A stretch of DNA of 64,000 nt from JBBRWO01 sp038249135 (GTDB lineage Bacteria > Actinomycetota > Coriobacteriia > Anaerosomatales > JAAXUF01). The notes below the pieces were generated by a model that searched no databases, was not told where the DNA came from, and was given only the letters and a program-made list of their open reading frames with translations. Both the position numbers and the translations under genes were made by a program. Shown one piece after another: positions 7,998 through 17,206 of the stretch. Within the stretch, counting starts at the first letter, position 1; the number at the start of each line of letters is the position of its first letter. The stretch spans positions 28,062 through 92,061 of the forward strand of contig JBBRWO010000002.1 of the NCBI GenBank assembly GCA_038249135.1. Direction: 5' to 3'.

Positions 7998-10688
7998 TCA
8001 GCTCGCGGAGCGACGCCCCGTGACCACTTTCGCGATGTCGATCGCTATGACCGGCAACAGAATCGCCGGCAGCATGATCGACCATTCAGTCCAGCCGAGC
8101 GGAGTGGTGCGCAGAATCCTGTCGGCGCCGGGAAGGTAAACGACGAGCATTTGCAGCGCGATGCCGCCTGCTATCGCAGCGAGCAACAGCGGGTTCTCGG
8201 CGCTGGCACGGGAGAAGATCGAGCGCGTCCTCGAGCGAAAACTGAGCGAGAACAGCAGTTTCTGGATGACCAGTGCGGTGAACGCTGCCGTCTGAGCGCT
8301 GACGACCGCGCCGGCATACTGCGGAGCAAACGCCTCGTGGGTAAGCGGCACGCCGTATGCGGCCAGTACCCCCACATAGGCGCCCAGCGTTCCCACTGAC
8401 AACACGGCGCCTCGCGACAGGATGCTGACGACCGAGCGCCGCGTGATGATGCCCTCGCTCGCGCCGCGCGGCGGACGCTGCATGATGCCCGGCTCCCCTG
8501 GGTCGACACCCAATGCCAGTGCTGGCAGGCTGTCGGTCGCCATGTTGGTCCACAGCAACTGAACCGGATAGAGAGGCACCGGCAGGCCGGCAACGGTGGC
8601 GACAAACATGAGGAAGACCTGGCTCGCGTTGGCAGAGAGCAGAAACCGCATGAATTTGGTGAGGTTCGTGAACACCACGCGCCCCGAATGAATCGCCGTG
8701 ACGATCGTGGCGAAGTTGTCGTCGGCGAGAATCATGTCCGAGGCGTCCTTCGCAACCTCGGTACCCGTCTGACCCATCGCCACGCCAACATCAGCTGCCG
8801 AGAGAGCCGGCGCGTCGTTTACGCCATCGCCCGTCACCGCGACGACGTGCCCCTTCGCCTGAAGTGCTTGCACGATCCTCATCTTGTGCAGCGGATCGAC
8901 GCGCGCGATCACCGTGGCGTCATCGAGCGCGCTCGCCAGTTCCGCGTCCGTGAAGTGCTCGATATCCCGGCCGTTGAGCACGCGTCCCGACTCGGGCAGG
9001 CCGACCTCTGTTGCGATCGCCCGTGCGGTCACCTCGTGGTCGCCGGTCACCATGATCACGCGCACGCCGGCCCCATGCGCCTGGCGCATCGCCTCGGGCA
9101 CCTCGGCGCGTGGAGGATCGATCAGGCCGATAAGCCCGAGCAGCGTCATCTGCTGCTCGGCGGTCTCGAGCGCCACGGGTCGTTCGGCGAAGCGGCGCTC
9201 GGCGACGGCAAGAGTTCGCAGGCCGTTCTCGGCCATTCCGAGCACGGCGGCCTCTGCCTCCTTTCGCGTCGACTCGTCGATCACGCAGCGAGCGAGAATG
9301 ACCTCCGGCGCGCCCTTGGTGAAGGCGACCCAGCCGTCGGGCTCGCGATGCAGCGTGGTCATCATCTTGCGCTCCGAGGTGAATCCGATCTCGCTCTCAC
9401 GCGGCGCCTCGGCCTCCGCCGTCGTCTTCTCACGTCCGACCTTGCCGGCGGCCGCGACCAGCGCCGTCTCCGTGGGATCGCCGATCACGTCGTCCCCGGT
9501 CACCTCGGAGTCGTTGACCAGTGCGGCCGCCCGCAGCAACGCGCGCGCCCACTCCGGCGAGTCCCCGGAAAACTCAGGCTCGCCCAGAAGCCGTCCGCCG
9601 AGTCCGTCGAGTTTCACGACCGTCATGCGGTTGAGCGTCAGCGTGCCGGTCTTGTCGGTGACGATGACGTCGGTGGACCCCAAGGTCTCGACCGAGTGCA
9701 TCTTGCGGATGATGGCGTTTTGCTCGGCCATGCGCTTCACGCCGACACCGAGGGTGATGGTGACGACAGCCGTCAGCGCCTCCGGAATCGCCGAGACGGC
9801 AAGCGCGATCGCTGCCAGTGCCATCTCGTCGAACGGGCGGCCCGCCGTCACGCCGGAGATGAACACGATGCTCGAGGCCCCGACGACGAACAGCGCGATC
9901 GCTCGGCCTACCCGCTTGAGCTCCTTTTGCAGCGGCGTGACCGGCTCCTGGCCACTCGCGTACTCGGCGATGCGCCCAAGCTCGGTGCGGCTACCTGTGG
10001 CAACGACCACGCCCGCGCCCCGCCCGCGCTGAACTGTCGCGCCAAGGCTCGCCAGGTTGCGCTGATCGCCCAACCCGACGTGGTCGAGATCGATGGCCTC
10101 AACCGACTTGAGCACAGGCAGTGATTCGCCGGTGAGCGAGGATTCATCGACCTCAAGGTCGGCGACCTCGATGAGTCGCATGTCTGCAGGAACCACATCG
10201 CCCGCCGCAAGCACGACGACGTCACCCACCACGAGAGCTCGGGCCGGAATGGATCGTTTGCTCCCCCCGCGCAGGACTGTGGCGATCGGAGCCGACATCT
10301 CCCGCAGCGCGTCGACGGCCGCCTGAGCCTTGTCTTCCTGAATGAAGCCGAGAAACGCATTGAGAACGAGGATCACGCCGATGACTGCGGCGTCCACGAA
10401 GTCTCTGCCGGCTGCAGCAATCAGCGCCGCAGCGATGAGTAACCACACCATCAGGTCGTTGAACTGAGAGAAGAACATTCCCAGCCGAGAGGTCCTCTTG
10501 GGCGGTGGCAGTTCATTGGGTCCGTCGACACTGAGCCTCTCGGCGGCGACGCTCGGCTCAAGGCCGTTGTTGGCGCTGCTGCCGGTGCGCTCGAGTGCTT
10601 CTTCCACCGTGGCTCGATACCACGCGGGCAGAACAGGGTCGGGAGTGGCGACGTCATTGAGATTCGCGCGAGTCTGGGTCTTGGGCAC
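7998..10688 (-). CDS. P2A-type cation-transporting ATPase (probable Mn2+/Ca2+ exporter)
   Basis: The 896-residue P-type ATPase has the actuator TGES loop (186-189), phosphorylation motif DKTGT (345-349), the hinge TGDGVNDAPAL, and SERCA-type ion ligands in M6 (NMATD). The M4 ligand loop reads PEAL rather than the usual PEGL. I place the start at GTG 10688, because GGAGG lies 7 bases before it; an earlier ATG at 10781 would translate the leader. The leader (10790-10888) looks like a yybP-ykoY manganese riboswitch. Known yybP-ykoY-controlled ATPases export Mn2+, so Mn2+ export (perhaps with Ca2+) is the likely role. It shares its type and leader class with the ATPase at 12103. Confidence 0.92.
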   Translation of the reverse strand: MPKTQTRANLNDVATPDPVLPAWYRATVEEALERTGSSANNGLEPSVAAERLSVDGPNELPPPKRTSRLGMFFSQFNDLMVWLLIAAALIAAAGRDFVDAAVIGVILVLNAFLGFIQEDKAQAAVDALREMSAPIATVLRGGSKRSIPARALVVGDVVVLAAGDVVPADMRLIEVADLEVDESSLTGESLPVLKSVEAIDLDHVGLGDQRNLASLGATVQRGRGAGVVVATGSRTELGRIAEYASGQEPVTPLQKELKRVGRAIALFVVGASSIVFISGVTAGRPFDEMALAAIALAVSAIPEALTAVVTITLGVGVKRMAEQNAIIRKMHSVETLGSTDVIVTDKTGTLTLNRMTVVKLDGLGGRLLGEPEFSGDSPEWARALLRAAALVNDSEVTGDDVIGDPTETALVAAAGKVGREKTTAEAEAPRESEIGFTSERKMMTTLHREPDGWVAFTKGAPEVILARCVIDESTRKEAEAAVLGMAENGLRTLAVAERRFAERPVALETAEQQMTLLGLIGLIDPPRAEVPEAMRQAHGAGVRVIMVTGDHEVTARAIATEVGLPESGRVLNGRDIEHFTDAELASALDDATVIARVDPLHKMRIVQALQAKGHVVAVTGDGVNDAPALSAADVGVAMGQTGTEVAKDASDMILADDNFATIVTAIHSGRVVFTNLTKFMRFLLSANASQVFLMFVATVAGLPVPLYPVQLLWTNMATDSLPALALGVDPGEPGIMQRPPRGASEGIITRRSVVSILSRGAVLSVGTLGAYVGVLAAYGVPLTHEAFAPQYAGAVVSAQTAAFTALVIQKLLFSLSFRSRTRSIFSRASAENPLLLAAIAGGIALQMLVVYLPGADRILRTTPLGWTEWSIMLPAILLPVIAIDIAKVVTGRRSAS

Positions 10689-10789
10689 AAAAGCCTCCAC
10701 ACGTTGACGAAACGGACAACGCGGTACCGATGCGACTCTCGAGGAATAGCTCCAGGGAATCAGGATTCGAGACTCCGGCACGGTATCGC

Positions 10790-10888
10790 ACCGAAGGTCT
10801 CGTCGCGGAGTGTCCGCCCGGGGCGAATGCCCGAGATGACGAACGGACCGCCCGGCTCATCGCCGGACCGACTACTCCCCTTCGCTGT
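10790..10888 (-). ncRNA. yybP-ykoY-type manganese riboswitch, leader of the ATPase gene at 10688
   Basis: Reading the minus strand, GCGAAGGGGAGUAG (10885-10872) carries the hallmark GGGGAGUAG of the yybP-ykoY aptamer. The 3' partner GACGAGACCUUCG (10804-10792) matches the family's closing xxGCAAGACC-like strand. P1 pairs CGAAGG (10884-10879) with CCUUCG (10797-10792). GC-rich helices fill the interior. The aptamer ends about 100 bases before the GTG start, leaving room for an expression platform. The family is established as a Mn2+ sensor; assignment here is by consensus motifs and position. Confidence 0.78.
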
Positions 10889-11020
10889 GGTGATTGTCCA
10901 TTATGAGCAGCCACGAAACAAGCGACGCTTCCTCCGCGCTACAATCCGTCCTGTCCCCGCCGCCCGATGGGCCGGCACAACCAGACCGCCGGAATCGGCG
11001 TGCTTGTGGAAGGAATCACC

Positions 11021-11893
11021 ATGGCGTACGCGTCATTCGAGGAACTGCTGGAGGCCGCAGCGGATGCAGGTGGGCTCGGGCAGGCCGTGCTCGATCGCGA
11101 GGTGTTGGAGTCGGGTCTGGGTGCGACCGAACTCCGCGAGCGCATGGGTCTGGCCCTGACGGTGATGCGCGACGCGGTCGAGGTGGGGCTTGCCGGGCAG
11201 GCGCACTCGCGCTCCGGGCTTATCGGCGGAGACGCGGCACTCGTGCTCGGCTCGCACGCAGGACCTCTCGGCGGAGCGTTCGCCACCGTGCTGGCGACGG
11301 CGCTCGCCACCGGGGAGGTCAACGCGTCCATGGGCCGTATCGTGGCCGCGCCAACGGGCGGTGCGTCGGGGGTGCTTCCGGCGGTCATCCTTACCATCGG
11401 GGCGAAGTACGGAGCCAGCGAGGACCAGCTCATCGACGCGCTCTTCGCCGCAGCAGGCATCGGCAGTGTCATCGCAGCCCGAGCGACACTGTCCGGAGCC
11501 ATCGGTGGCTGCCAGGCGGAGATCGGCTCGGGCTCGGCGATGGCAGCCGCAGCAGCGGTGCAACTCGCCGGCGGTACTCCCGCGCAAGCGGGGCACGCCG
11601 CCGCGTTCGCGCTCCAGGGCCTGATGGGACTCGTCTGCGACCCGGTGGGCGGCCTCGTGGAAATCCCGTGCGTGTTTCGCAACGCCACCGGAGCCGCAGT
11701 CGCACTGTCCGGCGCCGAGATGGCGCGTGCCGGCGTGGAGTTTCCCATCCCCTTGGACGAGGTGGTGGATGCGATGGATTCCGTCGGGCGCTCTTTGCCG
11801 CCTTCGCTGCGAGAGACCGCGCTGGGTGGTCTGGCGGTCACTCCCTGTGGTCGAGAGCTCGCCGCACGCGCCTCCGAGCCGCGCGAGCACTAG
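11021..11893 (+). CDS. sdaAA: L-serine dehydratase, iron-sulfur-dependent, alpha subunit
   Basis: The 290-residue protein is the catalytic alpha chain of serine dehydratase. It has the [4Fe-4S] ligand cysteines in GGCQAEIGSGSAMAAAA and in GLVCDPVGGLVEIPCVFRNA, where the second and third cysteines lie. The family uses this cluster as Lewis acid to remove the serine hydroxyl. I chose the ATG at 11021, preceded by GGAAGG; an in-frame ATG at 10967 would add a poorly conserved, basic extension. The beta subunit gene is 6.1 kb upstream at 4229, on the same strand. Confidence 0.93.
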   Translation: MAYASFEELLEAAADAGGLGQAVLDREVLESGLGATELRERMGLALTVMRDAVEVGLAGQAHSRSGLIGGDAALVLGSHAGPLGGAFATVLATALATGEVNASMGRIVAAPTGGASGVLPAVILTIGAKYGASEDQLIDALFAAAGIGSVIAARATLSGAIGGCQAEIGSGSAMAAAAAVQLAGGTPAQAGHAAAFALQGLMGLVCDPVGGLVEIPCVFRNATGAAVALSGAEMARAGVEFPIPLDEVVDAMDSVGRSLPPSLRETALGGLAVTPCGRELAARASEPREH

Positions 11894-11963
11894 CCGCTCC
11901 GGACTAGCCGGATCCGGCCGCATTTCGCTACTGCCACCGCGCGCGACATGCTAGCATCGTCGG

Positions 11964-12066
11964 TGTCGAGGGGGAGTAGCGCCCCGAGCGAACGATGCTC
12001 GGGGAGGCAGGCCGTCAGCACGGGCTCAGACCCCGGTTCTGTCCCCTAGCAGCGAGACTCTCGGCG
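11964..12066 (+). ncRNA. yybP-ykoY-type manganese riboswitch, leader of the ATPase gene at 12103
   Basis: The hallmark GGGGAGUAG lies at 11971-11979 and the closing AGCGAGACUCUCGG at 12051-12064. P1 pairs UCGAGGG (11966-11972) with CUCUCGG (12058-12064). A perfect 8-bp hairpin, CCCCGAGC (11982-11989) with GCUCGGGG (11997-12004), follows the GGGGAGUAG strand. The same 3' P1 strand (12058-12065) can alternatively pair with GCCGAGG (12088-12094), covering the ribosome site at 12091-12096. Metal binding would therefore free the ribosome site, an ON switch for an exporter. An imperfect hairpin (12063-12090) lies between. Confidence 0.82.
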
Positions 12067-12102
12067 GTACGTACACCTACGTTACCTGCCGAGGAGACAC
12101 CT

Positions 12103-14928
12103 GTGATCAAGACCGACATCTCAGTTGCTGAAGCCGACGGTGCAGTCGCCGTCCAACCACCCGTCGCGTACCACACACTCACCATCGACCAGGTCGCGGC
12201 CGCCCTCGCGACAGACCCTGTCGGCGGCCTGAGCGCGGCAGAAGCCACACGCCGTCACGCCGAGAACGGGCCCAACCTGCTTCGTGAGACCAAGCCCACG
12301 CCCAAGTGGAAGCTGCTGGCGCGCCAGTTCGAGGACTTCATGATCTGGGTGCTCATGGGAGCTGCGCTGCTTGCCGGACTCCAGGGCGAGTGGATTGACA
12401 CTGCGGCCATCGTCACGATCCTGGTACTCAACGCAGTACTCGGATTCGCGCAGGAGTTCCGAGCCGAGCAGGCGCTTGCGGCGCTGAAGGAACTCTCAGC
12501 GCCAACCGCCCACGTGGTACGTGATGGCATCGAGTCCTCCATCCACGCCTCGGAGCTTGTCGTGGGCGACGTCGTGGTCCTTGAGGCCGGCGACCAGATT
12601 CCTGCCGACGGTCGACTCCAGGAAGCGGCAGCACTGCGAATCATCGAGTCCGCGCTGACCGGTGAAAGCGAGCCGGTCCACAAGTCGACCGTGCCGGTCC
12701 CAGATCCCAACGCATCGCTGGGCGACCGCGTGGACATGGTATTCGCAGGCACTGCAGTCGCCGTAGGCCGTGGCCGCGTGATCATCACTGCCACCGGAAC
12801 CGCTACCCAGGTAGGCAAGATCGCCGACCTCCTCGCGGAGCAAGAAGATGAGCAGACGCCGCTCCAGGCCGAGCTTCAGCGCGTGGGCAAGCGTATCGCC
12901 CTCATCGTGCTGGTCATCGCCGCCCTCATCTTCGCCGAGCAGCTCGCAACGGTCTTCGTAAGCACCGGCGACACCTTCGTCGAGGCGATCAACGACCCGG
13001 TCTTCCGCGTGGGTTTCACCGGCGCACTCCTGATCGCCGTCTCGCTCGCGGTCGCCGCGATTCCCGAGGGGCTGCCCGCTGTCGTCACCATCGCGCTCTC
13101 GCTGGGAGTGCGTCGCATGGCCGAGCACAACGCGATCGTCCGGCGCCTGACAGCTGTTGAGACGCTGGGCTCCACCACGTTCATCTGCTCGGACAAGACC
13201 GGCACGCTGACGCGCAACGAGATGACGGTGCGCCGCGCCGTGGTCGGGTTCGACTCCATCGCGATCAGTGCGGACTGGGGCATCGAACCCGAGGACCGCG
13301 TGCCGCACGGCGACGACATGGCACTGCTGCTCCAGATGGCCGCCGCCAACAACGATGCGCGTCCTAAACCGGACGGCGGTTTCCTCGGCGATCCGACGGA
13401 GACGGCGCTTCTCGAGGCTGCGAGCCGACTCGCTCCCGGTCACCTGCGTCCTCGGCGTGTGAGTGAAGTCCCCTTCGATTCCGAGCGTAAGCGCATGACC
13501 ACCATCCATGCGCTTGAGGATGAGCGGATCGCGTTCGTGAAGGGCGGCGCCGACGTGGTGCTCGGCCTGTGCACTCGCGCGCGTATCCGCGGCGAAGTCA
13601 TCGAGCTCGACGACTCCGGTCGCGAAAAGCTGCGCACCACCAACGAGAATCTCGCATCGAGCGGGTTTCGCACGCTCGCCTTCGCCACCCGGACCCTCTC
13701 CGCCGATGAGGACGTCGAGAGCGAGACAATCGAGCGCGACCTGACGTATGTCGGCATTCTCGGCCTGGTCGATCCGCCGCGTGAAGAGGTGGCGGCGGCG
13801 CTCGCGGAGTGCAAGCATGCCGGCATCAAGGTCGCCATGGTCACGGGCGACCACGCGCTGACTGCTCGTGCCATCGCGATCCAGATCGGGTTGCTCGATG
13901 CGGATGCGCCGGAGACCTCGGTCATCACCGGCACAGAGCTCGCCTCGATGACCGACCAAGAACTGTGCGCTCGCGCCGAGGACGTTCGTGTCTACGCCCG
14001 CGTGAACCCTGAGGATAAGATCAGAATCGTCTCGGCGCTGAAGAACGACGGCGAGATAGTCGCCATGACCGGCGACGGAGTGAACGATGCGCCAGCGCTC
14101 AAGCGTGCTGACATCGGCATCGCGATGGGCAACATCGGTACCGACGTGGCCCGAGAAGCCGCCGACATGGTGCTCGCCGACGACAACTTCGCGACGATCG
14201 TCGAGGCCGTGGGAGAAGGCCGCACCGTCTTCGATAACCTACAGAAGGTCATCCTCTTCCTGCTTTCGTGCAACATGAGCGAGGTGCTGGTCGTGTTCAC
14301 GACCGCCATCTTCGTCGCGTTCTTCCCTGAGCACGCACTGCTTGCGCTCCTGCCGTTGCAGTTGCTGTGGATCAACTTGGTCACAGACGGTCCACCTGCG
14401 CTCGCGTTGGGCGTCGACCCCGCCGATCCCACGGTCATGGACCGTATGCCCCGCGACTCCAAGGAGCCGATCCTCTCGGGTCCGAGGATGAGCGAGGTCA
14501 TCTGGCAGGGTGCGGTCATGACCGTCTTCGCGCTGGGAGCGACGTTCGCTGCCGGCCCCCTCCTCGGCAGCACCGACGGCGCCGAGAACACGATGCTGTT
14601 CACCATCTTGGTGCTGTCGCAGAAACTCCATGCGTTCAACTATCGCAGCGCGCGCGGTACCGTCTTCTCGATGCAGTCACTGCAGAACCGCTGGCTCAAC
14701 ATCGCCTTCGTGGCGACGGTGGCGTTGCAGATATCGGTCGTTCACTGGGAGCCGATGCAGAAGCTCTTCAAGACGACCGCACTCGGTACTCAAGAATGGA
14801 TGCTGGTCGTCGGCTCGGCGTTCGCCTCGTTGCTGGTCATGGATCTGGTCAAGATAGTCATCGAGCGACGTCTGGCTGCCCGCGAAGCAACGGGCCGCGG
14901 TTCCGGTAGAGCGGAGGGTGCACGATGA
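12103..14928 (+). CDS. P2A-type cation-transporting ATPase (probable Mn2+/Ca2+ exporter)
   Basis: The 941-residue P-type ATPase has TGES (186-189), DKTGT (364-368), TGDGVNDAPAL, the M4 loop PEGL and the M6 ligands NLVTD, the full SERCA-like P2A set. The start is GTG at 12103, 6 bases after GAGGAG; an in-frame ATG at 11995 lies inside the riboswitch and is not a plausible start. The leader is a yybP-ykoY-type Mn2+ riboswitch, so Mn2+ efflux is the likely role. Its stop overlaps the histidine kinase gene by 4 bases. It differs from the 7998-10688 ATPase in the M4 motif and linker sequences, so they are paralogues rather than a recent duplication. Confidence 0.93.
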   Translation: MIKTDISVAEADGAVAVQPPVAYHTLTIDQVAAALATDPVGGLSAAEATRRHAENGPNLLRETKPTPKWKLLARQFEDFMIWVLMGAALLAGLQGEWIDTAAIVTILVLNAVLGFAQEFRAEQALAALKELSAPTAHVVRDGIESSIHASELVVGDVVVLEAGDQIPADGRLQEAAALRIIESALTGESEPVHKSTVPVPDPNASLGDRVDMVFAGTAVAVGRGRVIITATGTATQVGKIADLLAEQEDEQTPLQAELQRVGKRIALIVLVIAALIFAEQLATVFVSTGDTFVEAINDPVFRVGFTGALLIAVSLAVAAIPEGLPAVVTIALSLGVRRMAEHNAIVRRLTAVETLGSTTFICSDKTGTLTRNEMTVRRAVVGFDSIAISADWGIEPEDRVPHGDDMALLLQMAAANNDARPKPDGGFLGDPTETALLEAASRLAPGHLRPRRVSEVPFDSERKRMTTIHALEDERIAFVKGGADVVLGLCTRARIRGEVIELDDSGREKLRTTNENLASSGFRTLAFATRTLSADEDVESETIERDLTYVGILGLVDPPREEVAAALAECKHAGIKVAMVTGDHALTARAIAIQIGLLDADAPETSVITGTELASMTDQELCARAEDVRVYARVNPEDKIRIVSALKNDGEIVAMTGDGVNDAPALKRADIGIAMGNIGTDVAREAADMVLADDNFATIVEAVGEGRTVFDNLQKVILFLLSCNMSEVLVVFTTAIFVAFFPEHALLALLPLQLLWINLVTDGPPALALGVDPADPTVMDRMPRDSKEPILSGPRMSEVIWQGAVMTVFALGATFAAGPLLGSTDGAENTMLFTILVLSQKLHAFNYRSARGTVFSMQSLQNRWLNIAFVATVALQISVVHWEPMQKLFKTTALGTQEWMLVVGSAFASLLVMDLVKIVIERRLAAREATGRGSGRAEGAR

Positions 14929-15599
14929 GCGAGGGTCTGGACGGTACACAGCTGGCGCTCCTGGCTCATGAGCTCCGGGGGGCGCTGACGGTGGTGCGTG
15001 GCCTGAATGATCTGCTACTCACCGGGCTGCCTCCTGCGCAGCAGATCTCCGCGCTCGAAGGCATCGATCGCGCGGTGCTGCGCGCTAACGCGCTCATCGA
15101 GTCGGCCCTCGCAGGTGAGATGCCCGCGCAGGTCGTGTCGCGAGAGCGCGTGGACCTTGCACCGCTGGTGGCGGGCATGGTCGCCGATCAGCGGGCGATC
15201 ACGGGCCGTGAGATCGTTCTCGAGGCCTCCGCTGCTCCTGTCGTTGCGGGCGATGCGAATGCGCTGAGCCGCGTGCTGACCAACCTGATCGACAACGCGC
15301 TGAAGTATTCACTGGAGAAACAGACCATCGAGGTGAGCGTCTCTGTCGAGGGCTCCTCGGCAGTGATCGAAGTCTCTGACCATGGGCCGGGGATTCCCGA
15401 GGGCTGTGCGGAGACCATCTTCGAGCCCTTCGAGCGTCTGGGCCGAGACGCCTCTGTGCCGGGAACGGGACTGGGCCTGTCGGTGGTACGCGGCGTGACG
15501 GAGTCGCTCGGCGGCACGATCATCGCCGTGCCTCGCGACGGCGGCGGCACGATCATGCGGATGACGTTGCCGCTCGCGACGGGCCCAGGCGCGGTCTAG
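14925..15599 (+). CDS. soluble sensor histidine kinase without a sensor domain
   Basis: The 224-residue protein begins directly with a HisKA-like helix containing LAHELRGALTVVRG (His15 the candidate phosphoacceptor). A HATPase_c domain follows: N box NLIDNALKYS, G1 DHGPGIP and G2 GTGLGLSVV. It has no membrane segment, PAS or GAF domain. ATGA overlap with the ATPase stop couples its translation to the exporter. No response regulator gene is nearby. It may sense through a partner protein or act on an unlinked regulator. Confidence 0.85.
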   Translation: MSEGLDGTQLALLAHELRGALTVVRGLNDLLLTGLPPAQQISALEGIDRAVLRANALIESALAGEMPAQVVSRERVDLAPLVAGMVADQRAITGREIVLEASAAPVVAGDANALSRVLTNLIDNALKYSLEKQTIEVSVSVEGSSAVIEVSDHGPGIPEGCAETIFEPFERLGRDASVPGTGLGLSVVRGVTESLGGTIIAVPRDGGGTIMRMTLPLATGPGAV

Positions 15600-16540
15600 C
15601 GGCGCGGCTCCAGCGCGAACTCGACGAGATTACGGCACAGCTCGGGGAACTCGATGCCGGCGGCACGAGCTGCGTCGGGAACGAGTGATGTCGAGGTCAT
15701 GCCCGGGATCGTATTGACCTCGAGCAGCCAGACCGAGCCATCCTCGGCGACGATCGTATCCGCTCGCGACAGTCCGCGGCATCCAAGCGTCTTGTGGGCT
15801 TCGACCGACAGTCGCTGGCACTCCTCGGCGGCAGCGGCGCTCACCCTCGCCGGGATGATGTGACGACACATGCCGGGGACGTACTTGGAGTCGTAGTCGT
15901 AGAACTCGTTTTGGGGCACGATCTCGAGCGTCGGGAGCGCGGTGGCGTTGTCGTTGCCCAGAACCGCGACGGTGACCTCCGTGCCAGCGACGAACCGCTC
16001 GACCAGCACCTGGCGGTCGAAGCCGAATGCCTTCTCGATCGCCTCGGACAACTCCGACGGGTTATGCACGATCGTCATGCCGACCGATGAGCCTTCGTTG
16101 GCGGGCTTCACGACGGTCTTCTCGCCGAGGGCCTCCACCAGCGCATTGATGTCGTAGAGCGCGTGGCGCTGCAGCACTGCGTAGTCAGGCGTAGCCAGCC
16201 CCGCATCCGAGAAGAACCTCTTGCTCATGACCTTGTCCATGGCCAGCGCACTGGCGAGCACGCCCGAGCCGACGTACGGCAGGTCGAGCAGTTCGCAGAG
16301 CCCCTGGACGGTGCCGTCCTCGCCAAAGCGGCCGTGCAGTGCGATGAACACGACGTCGGCAGCGGCGGAGCTCAGCTCGGCTATGAAGTCATCCTCACCG
16401 GTATCGATCTCGACCACATCGAAGCCGGCAGTTCGCAGCGCAATGGCGGCCTGAGTGCCGCTATTGAGCGAGACGGCCCTCTCGGCGGACCTGCCACCTT
16501 TGAGGACTGCGACGCGGATGTCAGTGGGATTGATGGTCAC
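15596..16540 (-). CDS. ddl: D-alanine--D-alanine ligase
   Basis: The 314-residue ATP-grasp ligase makes D-Ala-D-Ala for peptidoglycan in the cytoplasm. Family landmarks include KGGRSAERAVSLNSG near the N terminus, EGSSVGMTIV at the ATP/substrate loop, and the metal-binding LLEVNTIPGMTSTSL near the C terminus. It uses a GTG start at 16540. The gene is convergent with the histidine kinase and overlaps it by 4 bases. The acidic membrane protein gene lies 18 bases upstream, so the two probably form one operon. Confidence 0.95.
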   Translation of the reverse strand: MTINPTDIRVAVLKGGRSAERAVSLNSGTQAAIALRTAGFDVVEIDTGEDDFIAELSSAAADVVFIALHGRFGEDGTVQGLCELLDLPYVGSGVLASALAMDKVMSKRFFSDAGLATPDYAVLQRHALYDINALVEALGEKTVVKPANEGSSVGMTIVHNPSELSEAIEKAFGFDRQVLVERFVAGTEVTVAVLGNDNATALPTLEIVPQNEFYDYDSKYVPGMCRHIIPARVSAAAAEECQRLSVEAHKTLGCRGLSRADTIVAEDGSVWLLEVNTIPGMTSTSLVPDAARAAGIEFPELCRNLVEFALEPRR

Positions 16541-16558
16541 GGTGGAGAGTCCTTCCGA

Positions 16559-17206
16559 TTAGAGCAGTCGGCCGAGACGGAGATAATCGATGATCACAAG
16601 CGACGCCCACCAGATGATAGCGCCGCTGAGCGTGACGAAGGCACCCTTCATGAGTGCCGAGGTGAGAAGACCTGAACGCTCCTGCGCCGAGCGGTTGGCA
16701 CGGGTTGCGAGCCACACGGCAAGGATGAGTAGCGGGCCCATGGCGGTCATGATCAGGCCGCCGAGGATTGTCATCACGTAAGCCTGAGACTCGTAGACGA
16801 CTTGATCGACCGGAAGCTGGAGCAGCTGCCACACGGCGGCGGCGGCCAGCACGACCCACGCGCCCAGATACGCCAAGAACGGCCACCACGACACCTGTCC
16901 CGCTGCCAAAGCCGGCTCAGGCACCTGCGAGACGGGTGCCGCCGCAGGCTCCGGTGCAACGATATCGTCGAACGAGTCGGCGTCGGCCGGAGCCTCAGCG
17001 GCGTCCTCACTCGAAAGCGACTTCGAGATCTCATCGATCTCATCGGGCGCAGCGTCGGCTTCGGGTGGTGCCTCTGGCGTGATCTCCCCCGCAACATCAG
17101 CAACGGCGTCGATCGCGAGCTCGGTCACTTCCTCGGCAGGTGAATCTGGCTCCGTTCCGTCCTCGGCGTGCGAAGACGGTGGCACGAACTCGTCGGTCTC
17201 CCCCAT
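16559..17206 (-). CDS. membrane protein with long acidic disordered N terminus
   Basis: The 215-residue product has a strongly acidic Glu/Asp/Ala/Pro-rich N-terminal half (about residues 1-95) predicted to be disordered. Three membrane helices follow, at about 104-124, 139-162 and 183-203, and a short basic end. The start ATG at 17206 has a strong GAGGAGG site. It is 18 bases upstream of ddl on the same strand, which hints at an envelope role, but I recognise no family. Confidence 0.6.
   Translation of the reverse strand: MGETDEFVPPSSHAEDGTEPDSPAEEVTELAIDAVADVAGEITPEAPPEADAAPDEIDEISKSLSSEDAAEAPADADSFDDIVAPEPAAAPVSQVPEPALAAGQVSWWPFLAYLGAWVVLAAAAVWQLLQLPVDQVVYESQAYVMTILGGLIMTAMGPLLILAVWLATRANRSAQERSGLLTSALMKGAFVTLSGAIIWWASLVIIDYLRLGRLL

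Noticed and set aside
8688..10124. 478-codon plus-strand frame opposite the first ATPase
   Set aside because: Antisense shadow with no domain signature.
11995..12102. N-terminal extension of the second ATPase from ATG 11995
   Set aside because: It would translate the riboswitch and has no ribosome site; the GTG at 12103 has GAGGAG and a conserved downstream sequence.
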